Source of the DNA: LH-M37 sp032251315
GTDB lineage: Bacteria; Pseudomonadota; Gammaproteobacteria; SZUA-229
Length of the DNA stretch: 26,237 nucleotides
Direction of reading: 5' to 3'
Assembly (NCBI GenBank): GCA_032251315.1
Contig: JAVVEE010000033.1
Span: forward strand, 1 to 26,237
Shown here: piece by piece, positions 1 to 7,792 of the stretch
Position numbering within the stretch: position 1 is the first letter of the stretch
Layout: every line of letters begins with the position of its first letter
Made by a program: the position numbers and the translations under genes
The notes under the pieces: model-generated
Told to the model about the DNA's origin: nothing
Seen by the model: only the letters and a program-made list of their open reading frames with translations
Databases searched by the model: none

Positions 1-94
1 ATATAATTTAGTGCTATTTATAACATTATTCTGAAGAGAAATATTCCGGGATAACGGGTTAATAGAAACAGCATACCGACACATCCTACACTCT

Positions 95-286
95 GTCATA
101 CCGGCGCAGGCCGGTATCCATTTCGAGCGGACGGGATGCTGTCAGTCCTCACTTTGTAGACACATGGATTGCGGCCAAAACCATGCCGCAATGACGGTAG
201 GTGGGGCGTATGGATTGCGACCCTTGGCTCCATAAACTGTCTTCCCTGCACCACTACTCCGGCCAAAATCACGCCGGAATGACGGA
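95..286. repeat. REP-like composite repeat, copy A
   Basis: This 190-bp stretch fills most of the gene-free first 324 bases. It starts with a hairpin, ATACCGGC (98-105) / GCCGGTAT (110-117) with loop GCAG. A second hairpin follows, ATTGCGGC (168-175) / GCCGCAAT (185-192), then a third, TCCGGC (258-263) / GCCGGA (273-278), next to GACGG. The same series recurs at 2820-3032 and in a shorter form at 4680-4802. The inverted GTCAT and ATGAC ends resemble REP/REPIN-type intergenic palindromes (family knowledge). I see no credible gene in 1-324. Confidence 0.8.
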
Positions 287-324
287 TTAGAAAAAACGTC
301 ATGCCGATACCATTAAATCAAACA

Positions 325-1845
325 TCACCCACCCGACAAAAACAGTTTATAGGCCGGGTTGTCGGTTTCATCCCAGTATGAATAACCCAGTTCATCCAGA
401 TAGGCGCTCAAGTCTTTGCGCTCCCTTTTGGCTGCCTGTAAGCCGACCAGCACCCGGCCGTAAGCGGCACCGTGGTTGCGGTAGTGGAACAGGCTGATGT
501 TCCAGCGGGTGCCGATGCGGGTGAGAAAATCCAGCAACGCGCCGGGGCGCTCGGGGAACTCGAAACGGTAGACAATCTCATCTTCTATACCGGCACAGTG
601 TCCACCCACCAGATGGCGAATGTGCATCTTGGCCATTTCGTTATCGGTCATATCCATTACCGGATATTTCTTCTCTTCCAGTTTCGCGATCAGTGCATCC
701 TTTTCGGCAAACCCGTCTCTGAGCTGGATACCGGCGAAGACCTGCGCCTTGCTGCTGTCAGAATAGCGGTAGTTGAATTCGGTGATGCTGCGTCGCCCAA
801 GGATCTTGCAGAAGGCCCTGAAGCTTCCGGGGCGTTCGTCGATGGTCACCCCCAGCAGCGCCTCGCGCTGTTCACCCAGCTCGGCGCGTTCGGCGACATG
901 GCGCAGGCGGTCAAAATTCATATTGGCACCGCTGTTTATCGCCACCAGCGTCTGCCCGGTGCAGTTCTCACGTTCGATGTATTTTTTTACCCCGGCCACA
1001 GCGAGCGCGCCCGCCGGCTCCATGATGGAACGGGTATCGTCAAAAATATCCTTGATGGCCGCACAGATCTCATCGGTGCTAATGAGGATAACTTCGTCGA
1101 CACACTGTTTGGCAACGCGATAGCCCTCCTTGCCCGCCTGACGCACCGCCACGCCATCGGCAAAAATACCGACATGATCCAGCTTCACGCGTTTGTTCTG
1201 CCTGAGCGCCTCGGCCAAGCTCGGCGCATCCAGCGGTTCCACGCCGATGATTTTCACCTCGGGGCGTAGATGCTTGATAAACGCCGACACACCCGCGATC
1301 AGCCCGCCGCCGCCGACGGGTATAAATACCGCGTCAATGGCGCCGCCGTGCTGGCGCAGAATTTCCATGCCTATCGTGCCCTGCCCGGCAATCACCTCGA
1401 CATCATCATACGGATGAATAAGATCCAGGCCCTTTTTTTCGGCCAGGGCGACAGCATGCTCAAAAGCCTCATCATAGGTATCGCCGATTAATACGGTTTT
1501 GGCACCGTAGGATTTAACAGCATTTACCTTAATGTCAGGCGTGGTTTTGGGCATGACAATGGTAGCCTTGATGCCCAGACGCAGGGCAGCTAACGCCACG
1601 CCCTGGGCATGGTTACCGGCAGAAGCGGCAATCACCCCTTTAACCTCTTTGCGCTGGGTCAGCTGGTAAATACAGTTGTAGGCACCGCGCAACTTGAACG
1701 AGAACACGCTCTGCATATCCTCGCGCTTCATCAGCACGGTATTATCCAGACGTTTGCTCAATAATTTTGCCGGCTCAAGCGGCGTCTCTATCGCCACGTC
1801 ATAGACACGTGCCGCCAGGATTCTTTCAATATATTTCTTAGTCAT
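325..1845 (-). CDS. ilvA: Threonine ammonia-lyase (threonine deaminase), biosynthetic
   Basis: The enzyme converts L-threonine to 2-oxobutanoate and ammonia using pyridoxal phosphate, the first committed step of isoleucine synthesis in the cytoplasm. From the chosen start the protein has 506 residues, close to the usual ~510 of the long biosynthetic form. The N-terminal fold-type II PLP domain shows the Schiff-base lysine in SFKLRGAYN (K51), the SAGNHAQGV loop (75-83) and a GGGGLIAG phosphate-binding loop near residue 190. The C-terminal part has two ACT-like repeats (ERPGSFRAF and ERPGALLDF), the isoleucine/valine allosteric domain. The start at 1845 (MTKKYIERIL) matches the family N-terminus; an upstream in-frame extension to 1944 runs through a leader hairpin and looks untranslated. 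There is no strong Shine-Dalgarno. It is divergent from rpiA. Identity is very secure, the start slightly less so. Confidence 0.96.
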   Translation of the reverse strand: MTKKYIERILAARVYDVAIETPLEPAKLLSKRLDNTVLMKREDMQSVFSFKLRGAYNCIYQLTQRKEVKGVIAASAGNHAQGVALAALRLGIKATIVMPKTTPDIKVNAVKSYGAKTVLIGDTYDEAFEHAVALAEKKGLDLIHPYDDVEVIAGQGTIGMEILRQHGGAIDAVFIPVGGGGLIAGVSAFIKHLRPEVKIIGVEPLDAPSLAEALRQNKRVKLDHVGIFADGVAVRQAGKEGYRVAKQCVDEVILISTDEICAAIKDIFDDTRSIMEPAGALAVAGVKKYIERENCTGQTLVAINSGANMNFDRLRHVAERAELGEQREALLGVTIDERPGSFRAFCKILGRRSITEFNYRYSDSSKAQVFAGIQLRDGFAEKDALIAKLEEKKYPVMDMTDNEMAKMHIRHLVGGHCAGIEDEIVYRFEFPERPGALLDFLTRIGTRWNISLFHYRNHGAAYGRVLVGLQAAKRERKDLSAYLDELGYSYWDETDNPAYKLFLSGG

Positions 1846-1867
1846 TACAAACCAGTCAGTTAGATTT

Positions 1868-1900
1868 ACCTGAATCCGTGGCTTAACCGCGGATTCAGGT
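1868..1900 (-). promoter_or_regulatory. Strong inverted repeat in the ilvA leader
   Basis: A perfect 11-bp inverted repeat, ACCTGAATCCG (1868-1878) and CGGATTCAGGT (1890-1900), ends 22 nt before the ilvA start. Inner GG/CC pairs extend it around a TTAAG-type loop. Read on the minus strand it would form a hairpin in the ilvA 5' leader, just ahead of the weak ribosome-binding region. On the plus strand it is followed by a T-rich stretch (CTTATTTTTATC), so it could also act as a weak terminator in that direction. It could be a dimeric repressor operator or an RNA element. The structure is seen; the function is inferred. Confidence 0.45.
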
Positions 1901-2050
1901 CTTATTTTTATCACTATAACAGAGCCGCGATTCATCCGCGCCACGTTATCGGGTTGCTTTATAAATCCTTAAAAAAATAGCACCATGACTTCCGGCAGCC
2001 ATAGAGGTAAAATTCGCTCCATTAACTTAACAAATTCAGGTGAAAAAATC

Positions 2051-2713
2051 ATGACTCAGGATGAAATGAAAATAAAAGCAGCCGAAGCCGCATTGGAATA
2101 TGTCGTTTCCGGCGCCATCGTCGGCGTCGGCACAGGCTCAACGGTTAACCACTTTATCGACCTGCTGGCCGGTATCAAAAATAAAATAGAAGGCGCGGTC
2201 TCCAGCTCCGAAGCGTCCACCAAGCGACTGCAGGACCACGGCATCACCGTTTTTGACCTCAACAACGTCAACGACATTCCGGTCTATATTGATGGCGCGG
2301 ATGAATCCGACCACTACCTCAACCTGATCAAGGGCGGCGGCGGCGCCCTCACCCGTGAAAAAATCATCGCCGGCGCCAGTAAAAAATTCGTCTGCATCGC
2401 CGATGAAAGCAAACTGGTCGATGTCCTGGGCCAGTTCCCGCTACCGGTAGAAGTCATCCCCATGGCGCGCAGCTTCATCGCCCGCGAACTGGTCAAACTC
2501 GGCGGCCAACCGGTATGGCGCGAAAACTTTATCACCGACAACGGCAATATCATTCTGGACGTACACAATCTGGAAATCATGGACGCGGTGAAAATGGAAA
2601 ACGACATCAACAAACTGCCCGGCGTCGTCACCGTCGGTATCTTCGCCAACCGCCCCGCCGATGTGCTCATCTTGGGCACACCGGATGGTGCGAGGACGGT
2701 TCATTCTAAGTGA
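2051..2713 (+). CDS. rpiA: Ribose-5-phosphate isomerase A
   Basis: The enzyme interconverts ribulose-5-phosphate and ribose-5-phosphate in the non-oxidative pentose phosphate pathway, downstream of the zwf-pgl-gnd products encoded at the other end of the window. The 220-residue product matches the usual ~219. Signature segments are GVGTGSTV (25-32, phosphate loop), DGADESD (81-87) and KGGGGALTREK (94-104), which carries the catalytic glutamate E103. The start at 2051 gives MTQDEMK, like the known N-terminus, with an AGGTGA ribosome-binding site 8 nt upstream; an in-frame ATG at 1985 lacks such support. The gene stands alone on the plus strand, divergent from ilvA, and is followed by a GTCGGCAA/TTGCCGAC hairpin. 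Confidence 0.97.
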   Translation: MTQDEMKIKAAEAALEYVVSGAIVGVGTGSTVNHFIDLLAGIKNKIEGAVSSSEASTKRLQDHGITVFDLNNVNDIPVYIDGADESDHYLNLIKGGGGALTREKIIAGASKKFVCIADESKLVDVLGQFPLPVEVIPMARSFIARELVKLGGQPVWRENFITDNGNIILDVHNLEIMDAVKMENDINKLPGVVTVGIFANRPADVLILGTPDGARTVHSK

Positions 2714-2744
2714 TAGTTGGCAAAAAAATATCTTCTCTTAATTC

Positions 2745-2815
2745 GTAGGTCGGCAAGCCGTTGCCGACAAAATCTCCATCACCGGGGAAATCTGATCGGG
2801 TTATGTCCTGCTAAA
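2745..2815. repeat. GTAGGTCGG repeat, partial copy (family 2)
   Basis: The stretch begins GTAGGTCGG and contains a perfect hairpin, GTCGGCAA (2749-2756), loop GCCG, TTGCCGAC (2761-2768). The sequence that follows (AAATCTC..., CGGGGAAATCTGAT..., CTAAAC) aligns with 9670-9740, so this is a truncated copy of that repeat. Lying 36 bp after the rpiA stop, the hairpin could help end rpiA transcription, but no T-tract follows it. Confidence 0.6.
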
Positions 2816-2819
2816 CTTC

Positions 2820-3032
2820 GTCATACCGGCGCAGGCCGGTATCCATTTTTAGCGGACGGAACCCTCTTTCAGAATGCCGCTTTACTGTAACACCACACTT
2901 CGTTGAAACATGGATTGCGGCCAAAACCATGCCGCAATGACGGTAGGTGGGGTGTATGGATTGCGTCCCTTGGCTCCGTAAACGGTGCTTCCCTGCACCA
3001 TTACTGCGGCCAAAAACACGCCGGAATGACGG
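2820..3032. repeat. REP-like composite repeat, copy B
   Basis: This is a close copy of 95-286. The ATACCGGC/GCCGGTAT hairpin lies at 2823-2842, ATTGCGGC (2914-2921) / GCCGCAAT (2931-2938) follows, and TGCGGC (3005-3010) / GCCGGA (3020-3025) comes last before GACGG. In the third hairpin one arm has diverged, leaving a mismatch. Long open frames across this region are repeat-derived and have no gene-like character. Confidence 0.8.
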
Positions 3033-3063
3033 CATTTTGGATAATGTCAGTTCCCGCCACTTC

Positions 3064-3110
3064 GTCATACCGGCGCAGGCCGGTATCCATTTCGAGCGGA
3101 CGGGGGTCTG
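3064..3110. repeat. REP-like unit, leading half only
   Basis: The segment carries the GTCATACCGGC / GCCGGTATCCA hairpin followed by TTTCGAGCGGACGG, as at 95-135, but lacks the second and third hairpins. It lies 31 bp after copy B, so the leading half is tandemly repeated here. Confidence 0.7.
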
Positions 3111-3180
3111 TTCCAGGACGTAGCATGTGTAGTCGACAAGTGCTTGCCTAACTACGAACTGCGGTTTGATATTTTTTCTA

Positions 3181-3229
3181 CCAACTGCCAACTGCCAACT
3201 GCCAACTGCCAACTGCCAACTACCAACTT
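3181..3229. repeat. Heptamer tandem repeat (CCAACTG)n
   Basis: Seven consecutive 7-bp units are present: five exact CCAACTG (3181-3215), then CCAACTA and CCAACTT. The array lies just downstream of the porin terminator. A unit length of seven is not a multiple of three and no gene spans it, so copy-number change would not alter a protein. Confidence 0.9.
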
Positions 3230-3246
3230 TATTTTATTCCAGACAC

Positions 3247-3276
3247 AAAAAAACGGGGCCGAAGCCCCGTTTTTTT
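3247..3276 (-). terminator. Rho-independent terminator of the porin gene
   Basis: A GC-rich stem CGGGGC (3254-3259) / GCCCCG (3264-3269) with loop CGAA is flanked by seven A on one side and seven T on the other. It lies 22 bp past the porin stop. The A/T symmetry means it can work in both directions and would also block plus-strand readthrough toward the porin. Confidence 0.93.
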
Positions 3277-3298
3277 CGCACTAATACTTTAAAAGCTA

Positions 3299-4345
3299 TT
3301 AGAACTTGATGCGGAGACCCGCAGCAAATGCACTGTCTTCTTTTGATGCTGTATCAGAAGATCTGTCTATATAAGCAACATAAACATCTGTTGATTTGGA
3401 CATCTTGTGATCATAAGCAAGCGCCAGACCATCGGTGTCTTGAGTAGAGTCATTTATGTGTGATGCAGAACCGATAGTCGCAGTAATGATGTTGTTGGCA
3501 TCGATTAAGAAACCGGCATTGACATGCACGTAGTCATAACCGACAACGTCTTCTGATGACTCAAACTGAGCGCCTACGAAGAATGCATCAGCATTGAACT
3601 TACCGCCAATTTTAGTCGCAGTTTCTGTTGCCGCAGTAGAAATGCTGCCACCGCTAGGTGCTGTATCAATATAATCAGCATAAACCATGAACTGTTTAGC
3701 ATCGTAGCGGAAGCCGGCACCTACAGTTTCATCATCACTGCCACTCACGGTTGTATTAACGACTACCTGCATGCCACCCATTTTAGGTGATGAGTACTGT
3801 ACAGTGTTGGTCATACGACCACGGTTGGTAGCGCGACCACTGTGCAGATCAGATTGTGTATTGATGAAACCACGACCCTCAGCCGGGGTGCGGTACAGAG
3901 CATCGACCTTGCCGCCTTTCTGTTTGTAGTTTGAAGACATGGTGCCGATCTTAACGCTACCCATGCTGCCGGCCAGACCAGCCCATACATCACGTTGAGT
4001 CAGCGCGTTACCATTAGAGGTGGTTTTATTTGTTGTAGTACAAACAGGATCGATTGCTCCACCTACACAATTTGTTGTGGTACCGCTAAGGTTATTATAA
4101 CCACCGCTAGTCGCATCGAACTGGAACTCAGCTTTATAGATGGCCTTCAGGCCGGCACCCAGATCTTCTGCGCCCTTAACACCGACGGATGAGGTATTGC
4201 TCGTCAGAAACATGTTACCGTTATTGGCTGTATCAAACTGTAAGACACTTACGTGGACATTACCGTAAACGGTCGGTGCCGCGAATGCAGCACCGGATGC
4301 TGCCAGGCCCGCTGCAACAGCGAGAGATAGTATAGTTTTTTTCAT
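3299..4345 (-). CDS. Gram-negative outer-membrane porin (Porin_4 type)
   Basis: This is a trimeric beta-barrel porin that allows passive diffusion of small solutes through the outer membrane. The 348-residue precursor begins MKKTILSLAVAAGLAASG, a classical signal peptide with a basic start and hydrophobic core, and a likely cleavage after AFA (residue 22). The mature N-terminus APTVYGNVHVSV and the segments YKAEFQFDA, RDVWAGLAG and VKIGTMSS are typical of the general porin family. The C-terminus RIKF ends in the terminal Phe recognised by the BAM complex. The start at 4345 has a good AGGAG site 9 nt upstream; an in-frame upstream ATG at 4384 would bury the signal peptide. The gene is monocistronic with its own terminator. 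Solute specificity cannot be told. Confidence 0.93.
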   Translation of the reverse strand: MKKTILSLAVAAGLAASGAAFAAPTVYGNVHVSVLQFDTANNGNMFLTSNTSSVGVKGAEDLGAGLKAIYKAEFQFDATSGGYNNLSGTTTNCVGGAIDPVCTTTNKTTSNGNALTQRDVWAGLAGSMGSVKIGTMSSNYKQKGGKVDALYRTPAEGRGFINTQSDLHSGRATNRGRMTNTVQYSSPKMGGMQVVVNTTVSGSDDETVGAGFRYDAKQFMVYADYIDTAPSGGSISTAATETATKIGGKFNADAFFVGAQFESSEDVVGYDYVHVNAGFLIDANNIITATIGSASHINDSTQDTDGLALAYDHKMSKSTDVYVAYIDRSSDTASKEDSAFAAGLRIKF

Positions 4346-4379
4346 TATGCAAGACTCCTGCATTTGTTTAAGATTTATG

Positions 4380-4393
4380 ATCATAGCTATGAT
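4380..4393. promoter_or_regulatory. 14-bp perfect palindrome upstream of the porin
   Basis: ATCATAGCTATGAT is a perfect palindrome 35 bp upstream of the porin start codon. A second inverted repeat, ATAAAACG (4437-4444) / CGTTTTAT (4448-4455), lies further upstream. Either could be a regulator site or a structure in the 5' untranslated RNA. The symmetry is seen; the function is a guess. Confidence 0.35.
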
Positions 4394-4537
4394 TACAGTT
4401 GTTATTTTAAACGTAGTTTTACAATAGTTCCCCCCAATAAAACGGTTCGTTTTATCTAAAGAAGCTGCAATATCTACGCCAGCTAGTGAACTTAAAACCT
4501 CATAATTAAAGGTATGAAAGCCTTAAAAGCTAGAGTG

Positions 4538-4565
4538 AGTATATGCAGAAAAAAAAGAATTGCAA
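4538..4565 (-). promoter_or_regulatory. Candidate sigma70 promoter of the porin
   Basis: On the minus strand a -35-like TTGCAA (4565-4560) is separated by 16 bp from a -10-like TATACT (4543-4538). The spacer is a run of T. This would give a leader of about 190 nt before the porin start, long but not unusual for porin mRNAs, which are often targets of small RNAs. The assignment rests on consensus match only. Confidence 0.5.
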
Positions 4566-4679
4566 CCCTATTTGTTATTTCTGATTATAGCATCCGGGAG
4601 GCTGTTGAATTTAGGATGAATTGGCTGCTTAGAACGCTGGAATGCCCATAATTATGGCAATACCAACTCCAGCCACTCT

Positions 4680-4802
4680 GTCATACCGGCGCAGGCCGGT
4701 ATCCATTTTTAGCGGACGGGGTTCTGTTTCAGTATGTCGCTATGCTGGAAAAATCCTACTTTGTTGAAACGTGGATTCCGGCCAAAAACACGCCGGAATG
4801 AC
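4680..4802. repeat. REP-like inverted pair, copy C
   Basis: This is the cleanest unit of the family, 123 bp, beginning GTCATACCGGC and ending GCCGGAATGAC, so its two ends are inverted relative to each other. The two hairpins are ATACCGGC/GCCGGTAT (4683-4702) and ATTCCGGC (4775-4782) / GCCGGAAT (4792-4799). Copies A and B extend this basic unit with further sequence. It fills part of the 528-bp space between the porin and glk; the remainder shows only the porin leader and promoter. Confidence 0.8.
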
Positions 4803-4873
4803 GGGGGATAGAAAGTGGACCTAACGTTTTTGCATTTGGGTCTTTTCGCGTCCTTCGCGGACAGATTTTTCTT

Positions 4874-5914
4874 TTATCGGTCGCGGATTAATGCCTGCGC
4901 CTGCGCCAGGGCACCGTAAAGGCCAACCTTGTCCTGGATGATTAATTTGATGGTGATTTTTTTCATGTTGTCGGACATTACGCCCTTATTCAAAAAGGCC
5001 TGTATAAAACGCGGCTCTGCCATTTTTGTTTTTATTTTGGGCGCAATACCACCGGCAATATAAAGCTCGTCCACAGGATAATAATGCAGGGCGACATTGC
5101 TGGCGGCGGCACCGTAAATATCAATAAAAATATTGAGGGTTTGTTGACATAGATCATCTTTTTCCAATAGCGCCTGCTCGGTAATGAGCCGGGCATGATC
5201 GGCCTGCTGCGGACTGTCGACGCTATCATCGCCTTTGCTACCGACTTTGTTATTAGCAAGGCCCAGGGTGTCGGGCAGGCCGGCCACTTCGTGCAGAAAA
5301 CGGTATATGGTCACCAGCCCCTGCCCTGACAGCAGCATTTCCAGGCTGACGTGGGCATGCTGCTTTTGCAGCCAGGCCAGCAGCCGGGTCTGCCCGGCGT
5401 TTTCAGGGGCGAAACCGGCGTGCCCGGCTTCGCTGGGAAAGGCCTGATAGCGGTCATCGAGCCATACCCGGTGCGAGACCCCCAGACCGGTGCCGGCACC
5501 GATGACGACCGCCGGCGGCGTGCCTGTTCTATTGCCCGCCAGGCCCTGTTGCAGCATCAGGGTGTCGTCTTCGCCCAGGGTCGAGATGCCATAAGCGGCG
5601 GCGACAAAATCATTGATCAGGCTTATTCGGGAGGTTTTCAGGTGCTGACTGAGCTGTTTTTCGCTGATGACCCAGGGCAGATTGGTAACGGCAGAGACAC
5701 CGGCCTCGACCGGGCCGGCGACGGCAAAACAGGCGGCGTGGATGGGTGTGGTGATAGCGTGCTGCGAAAGGAACCGGTCGATGGCCTGAATCAGGCCGTT
5801 GTAGTCGGCACTGGGGTAGCTTTCTTCTGCGATGATTTGCTGCTTACCGTCATTAATGACCGCCGCTATGAGTCGCGTGGTGGTGCCGCCGATATCGCCC
5901 GCCAGTACCTGCAT
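4874..5914 (-). CDS. glk: Glucokinase (Glk family)
   Basis: The enzyme phosphorylates glucose to glucose-6-phosphate with ATP in the cytoplasm, supplying both glycolysis and the oxidative pentose pathway genes of this window. The 346-residue product is slightly longer than the ~320 of typical bacterial Glk. Motifs visible are the phosphate-1 loop DIGGTTTR (7-14), the sugar-binding and catalytic segment LINDFVAAAYG (99-109, D102 as likely base), and GAGTGLG (139-145). An acidic insertion near residues 225-240 (GSKGDDSVDSPQQ) may explain the extra length. It follows pgi with a 9-bp gap in the same operon, and an AGG site in the pgi tail precedes the ATG. It could be a polyphosphate-dependent variant, but nothing in the sequence indicates that. 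Confidence 0.93.
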   Translation of the reverse strand: MQVLAGDIGGTTTRLIAAVINDGKQQIIAEESYPSADYNGLIQAIDRFLSQHAITTPIHAACFAVAGPVEAGVSAVTNLPWVISEKQLSQHLKTSRISLINDFVAAAYGISTLGEDDTLMLQQGLAGNRTGTPPAVVIGAGTGLGVSHRVWLDDRYQAFPSEAGHAGFAPENAGQTRLLAWLQKQHAHVSLEMLLSGQGLVTIYRFLHEVAGLPDTLGLANNKVGSKGDDSVDSPQQADHARLITEQALLEKDDLCQQTLNIFIDIYGAAASNVALHYYPVDELYIAGGIAPKIKTKMAEPRFIQAFLNKGVMSDNMKKITIKLIIQDKVGLYGALAQAQALIRDR

Positions 5915-5923
5915 TGCCTGGCC

Positions 5924-7579
5924 CTACCCTGTATTTTTCGGTCGTTGGCGCTTGTAATGGTTAATCAGGCCATTGGTGGAGCTGTCGTGAGTGTCGATGG
6001 CTTCGTTGCCATTTAACTCCGGCAATATGCTTTTGGCCAGCTGCTTGCCCAGCTCTACGCCCCACTGGTCAAATGAATTGATATTCCAGATGACGCCCTG
6101 CACGAATATCTTGTGCTCATAGAGTGCAATGATGCTGCCCAGGGTTCGCGGGTTGAGGGTATCGAACAGGAATGTACTGGTGGGGCGATTGCCGGGAAAG
6201 ACCCGATAGGGCAAAAGCTGGTTAATCTGCTCACTATCCAGGCCGCCGGCTTTGAGCTCCTCGTAAACCTCCAGCTCGGTTTTGCCCCGCATCATGGCTT
6301 CGGACTGAGCGAAGACATTGGACATGAGGGCGCGATGATGGCGGGCGATACAGCGCAGGCTGTAGGCCGGTGCCAGAATATCCACAGGTACCAGCTTGGT
6401 GCCCTGATGCAGGAGCTGGAAAAAGGCGTGCTGAGCGGCGATGCCGATCTCGCCGAAAATGATTGGCCCGGTGGTGTAGTCCACTTCGTGGCCCTGACGA
6501 TCGACACTTTTGCCGTTACTTTCCATGTCGGCCTGTTGCATGTAGGCCGGAAAATAGTGCAGATGCTGGTCGTAGGGCAAGACAGCCGTGCTCTGGGCCT
6601 CAAAAAAATTGTTGTACCAGATGCCTAACAGCGCCATCAAAATCGGAATGTTTTTTTCCGGAGGCGCATGTCGGAAATGCTGGTCGACCTCATAGGCCCC
6701 TTCCAGCAATTCATCAAACTGTTCGGAGCCGATGGCGATCATAATGGTCACGCCGATTGAAGACCAGAGTGAATAACGCCCGCCCACCCAGTCCCACATT
6801 TTGAATATATTAGCTTCGTTAATGCCGAACTCCTTGGCCAGCTCCACGTTAGAGGTAACGGCGATGAAGTGGCGGTGGATATGCTCATCGCTGCCCAGTT
6901 TGTTGATGCACCACTGACGCGCGGTTTCGGCGTTGACCATGGTGTCCTGCGTGGTGAACGATTTTGAAGCAACCACAAACAGGGTGGTCTCAGGGTTGAG
7001 AAATTCCAGGGTATCGTTGATGTGATTTTCATCGACATTGGAGACAAAATGGATTTTAAGATCGTGCAGGGTGTAGGGCCGTAAAGCTTCGGTGACCATC
7101 AACGGCCCGAGGTATGAACCGCCGATGCCCAGATTAACCACATCGGTAATGGCCTGATTGGTCGCGCCGCGCCACTCCCGGGTTCTGACTTTATCGGCCA
7201 GGTGTTTGACCCGTTGCCGCTCTGCCCTGATCTCGGGAAGAATATCTACGCCGTCCAGCAGAAGCGGCTGATCACCCTGATCCCTCAGGGCGGTATGCAG
7301 CACTGCACGCTGCTCGGTGTGGTTGATGGCCTCACCGGTGAACATTTTTTCTATCCACAGAGGCAGCTCTGTTTCCTCGACCAGTTGCAGTAATAATTCT
7401 ATGGTTTTATCATTGATACGGTTTTTGGAATAATCATAAAGAATGCCTTTGAGTTGCAGCGAATATTTATCAAAACGCTGATCATCCTCTGCAAACATGT
7501 CACGCATATGAATATGCTTGAATTCATCGTAATGTTTTTGCAACGCCAGCCAGGCACTCGTGCGCGTAAGTTCAGACAT
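5924..7579 (-). CDS. pgi: Glucose-6-phosphate isomerase
   Basis: The enzyme interconverts glucose-6-phosphate and fructose-6-phosphate. The 551-residue product matches the ~549 of the long proteobacterial form. Landmarks are GIGGSYLGPL (151-160), SKSFTTQDT (206-214), the signature GGRYSLWSS (266-274), QADMESNGK (349-357, catalytic E353) and QHAFFQLLHQG (383-393, H384). The loop before this histidine reads GEIGIAA where the family usually has GEPGTNG, a small deviation. The start at 7579 (MSELTRTSAW) has GGAG 12 nt upstream; an in-frame ATG at 7597 has only A-rich sequence before it, so 7579 is preferred but not certain. It is the first gene of pgi-glk and divergent from pgm. Confidence 0.95.
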   Translation of the reverse strand: MSELTRTSAWLALQKHYDEFKHIHMRDMFAEDDQRFDKYSLQLKGILYDYSKNRINDKTIELLLQLVEETELPLWIEKMFTGEAINHTEQRAVLHTALRDQGDQPLLLDGVDILPEIRAERQRVKHLADKVRTREWRGATNQAITDVVNLGIGGSYLGPLMVTEALRPYTLHDLKIHFVSNVDENHINDTLEFLNPETTLFVVASKSFTTQDTMVNAETARQWCINKLGSDEHIHRHFIAVTSNVELAKEFGINEANIFKMWDWVGGRYSLWSSIGVTIMIAIGSEQFDELLEGAYEVDQHFRHAPPEKNIPILMALLGIWYNNFFEAQSTAVLPYDQHLHYFPAYMQQADMESNGKSVDRQGHEVDYTTGPIIFGEIGIAAQHAFFQLLHQGTKLVPVDILAPAYSLRCIARHHRALMSNVFAQSEAMMRGKTELEVYEELKAGGLDSEQINQLLPYRVFPGNRPTSTFLFDTLNPRTLGSIIALYEHKIFVQGVIWNINSFDQWGVELGKQLAKSILPELNGNEAIDTHDSSTNGLINHYKRQRPKNTG

Positions 7580-7792
7580 GGTTGACTGTATCTCCATTTT
7601 TTTATTTTTAATAAGAAAAGGCGTAAATAACGACCATCGGATTTTATTTTAATAGGCTTATCGCAGACCCCAGCCATGGTCTCATTATGGTAATTTATAG
7701 TTTAGGCTCAGGTACAAAAACGGTGCCTACCTACGAAATTCAAAGGGACCGGCAAAAGCGGCTTAAACATTTGACCTGCGCGAGTGGTAATG

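Noticed and set aside
472..1269. 265-codon plus-strand open frame opposite ilvA
   Set aside because: It lies wholly antisense to a gene with clear family motifs, has no ribosome-binding site, and its translation resembles no known domain.
2811..3212. 133-codon minus-strand frame
   Set aside because: It is made of REP-like and heptamer repeat sequence; its residues only reflect the repeats.
3181..3229. Possible CRISPR-like array
   Set aside because: The units are contiguous heptamers without spacers, and no cas genes are present.
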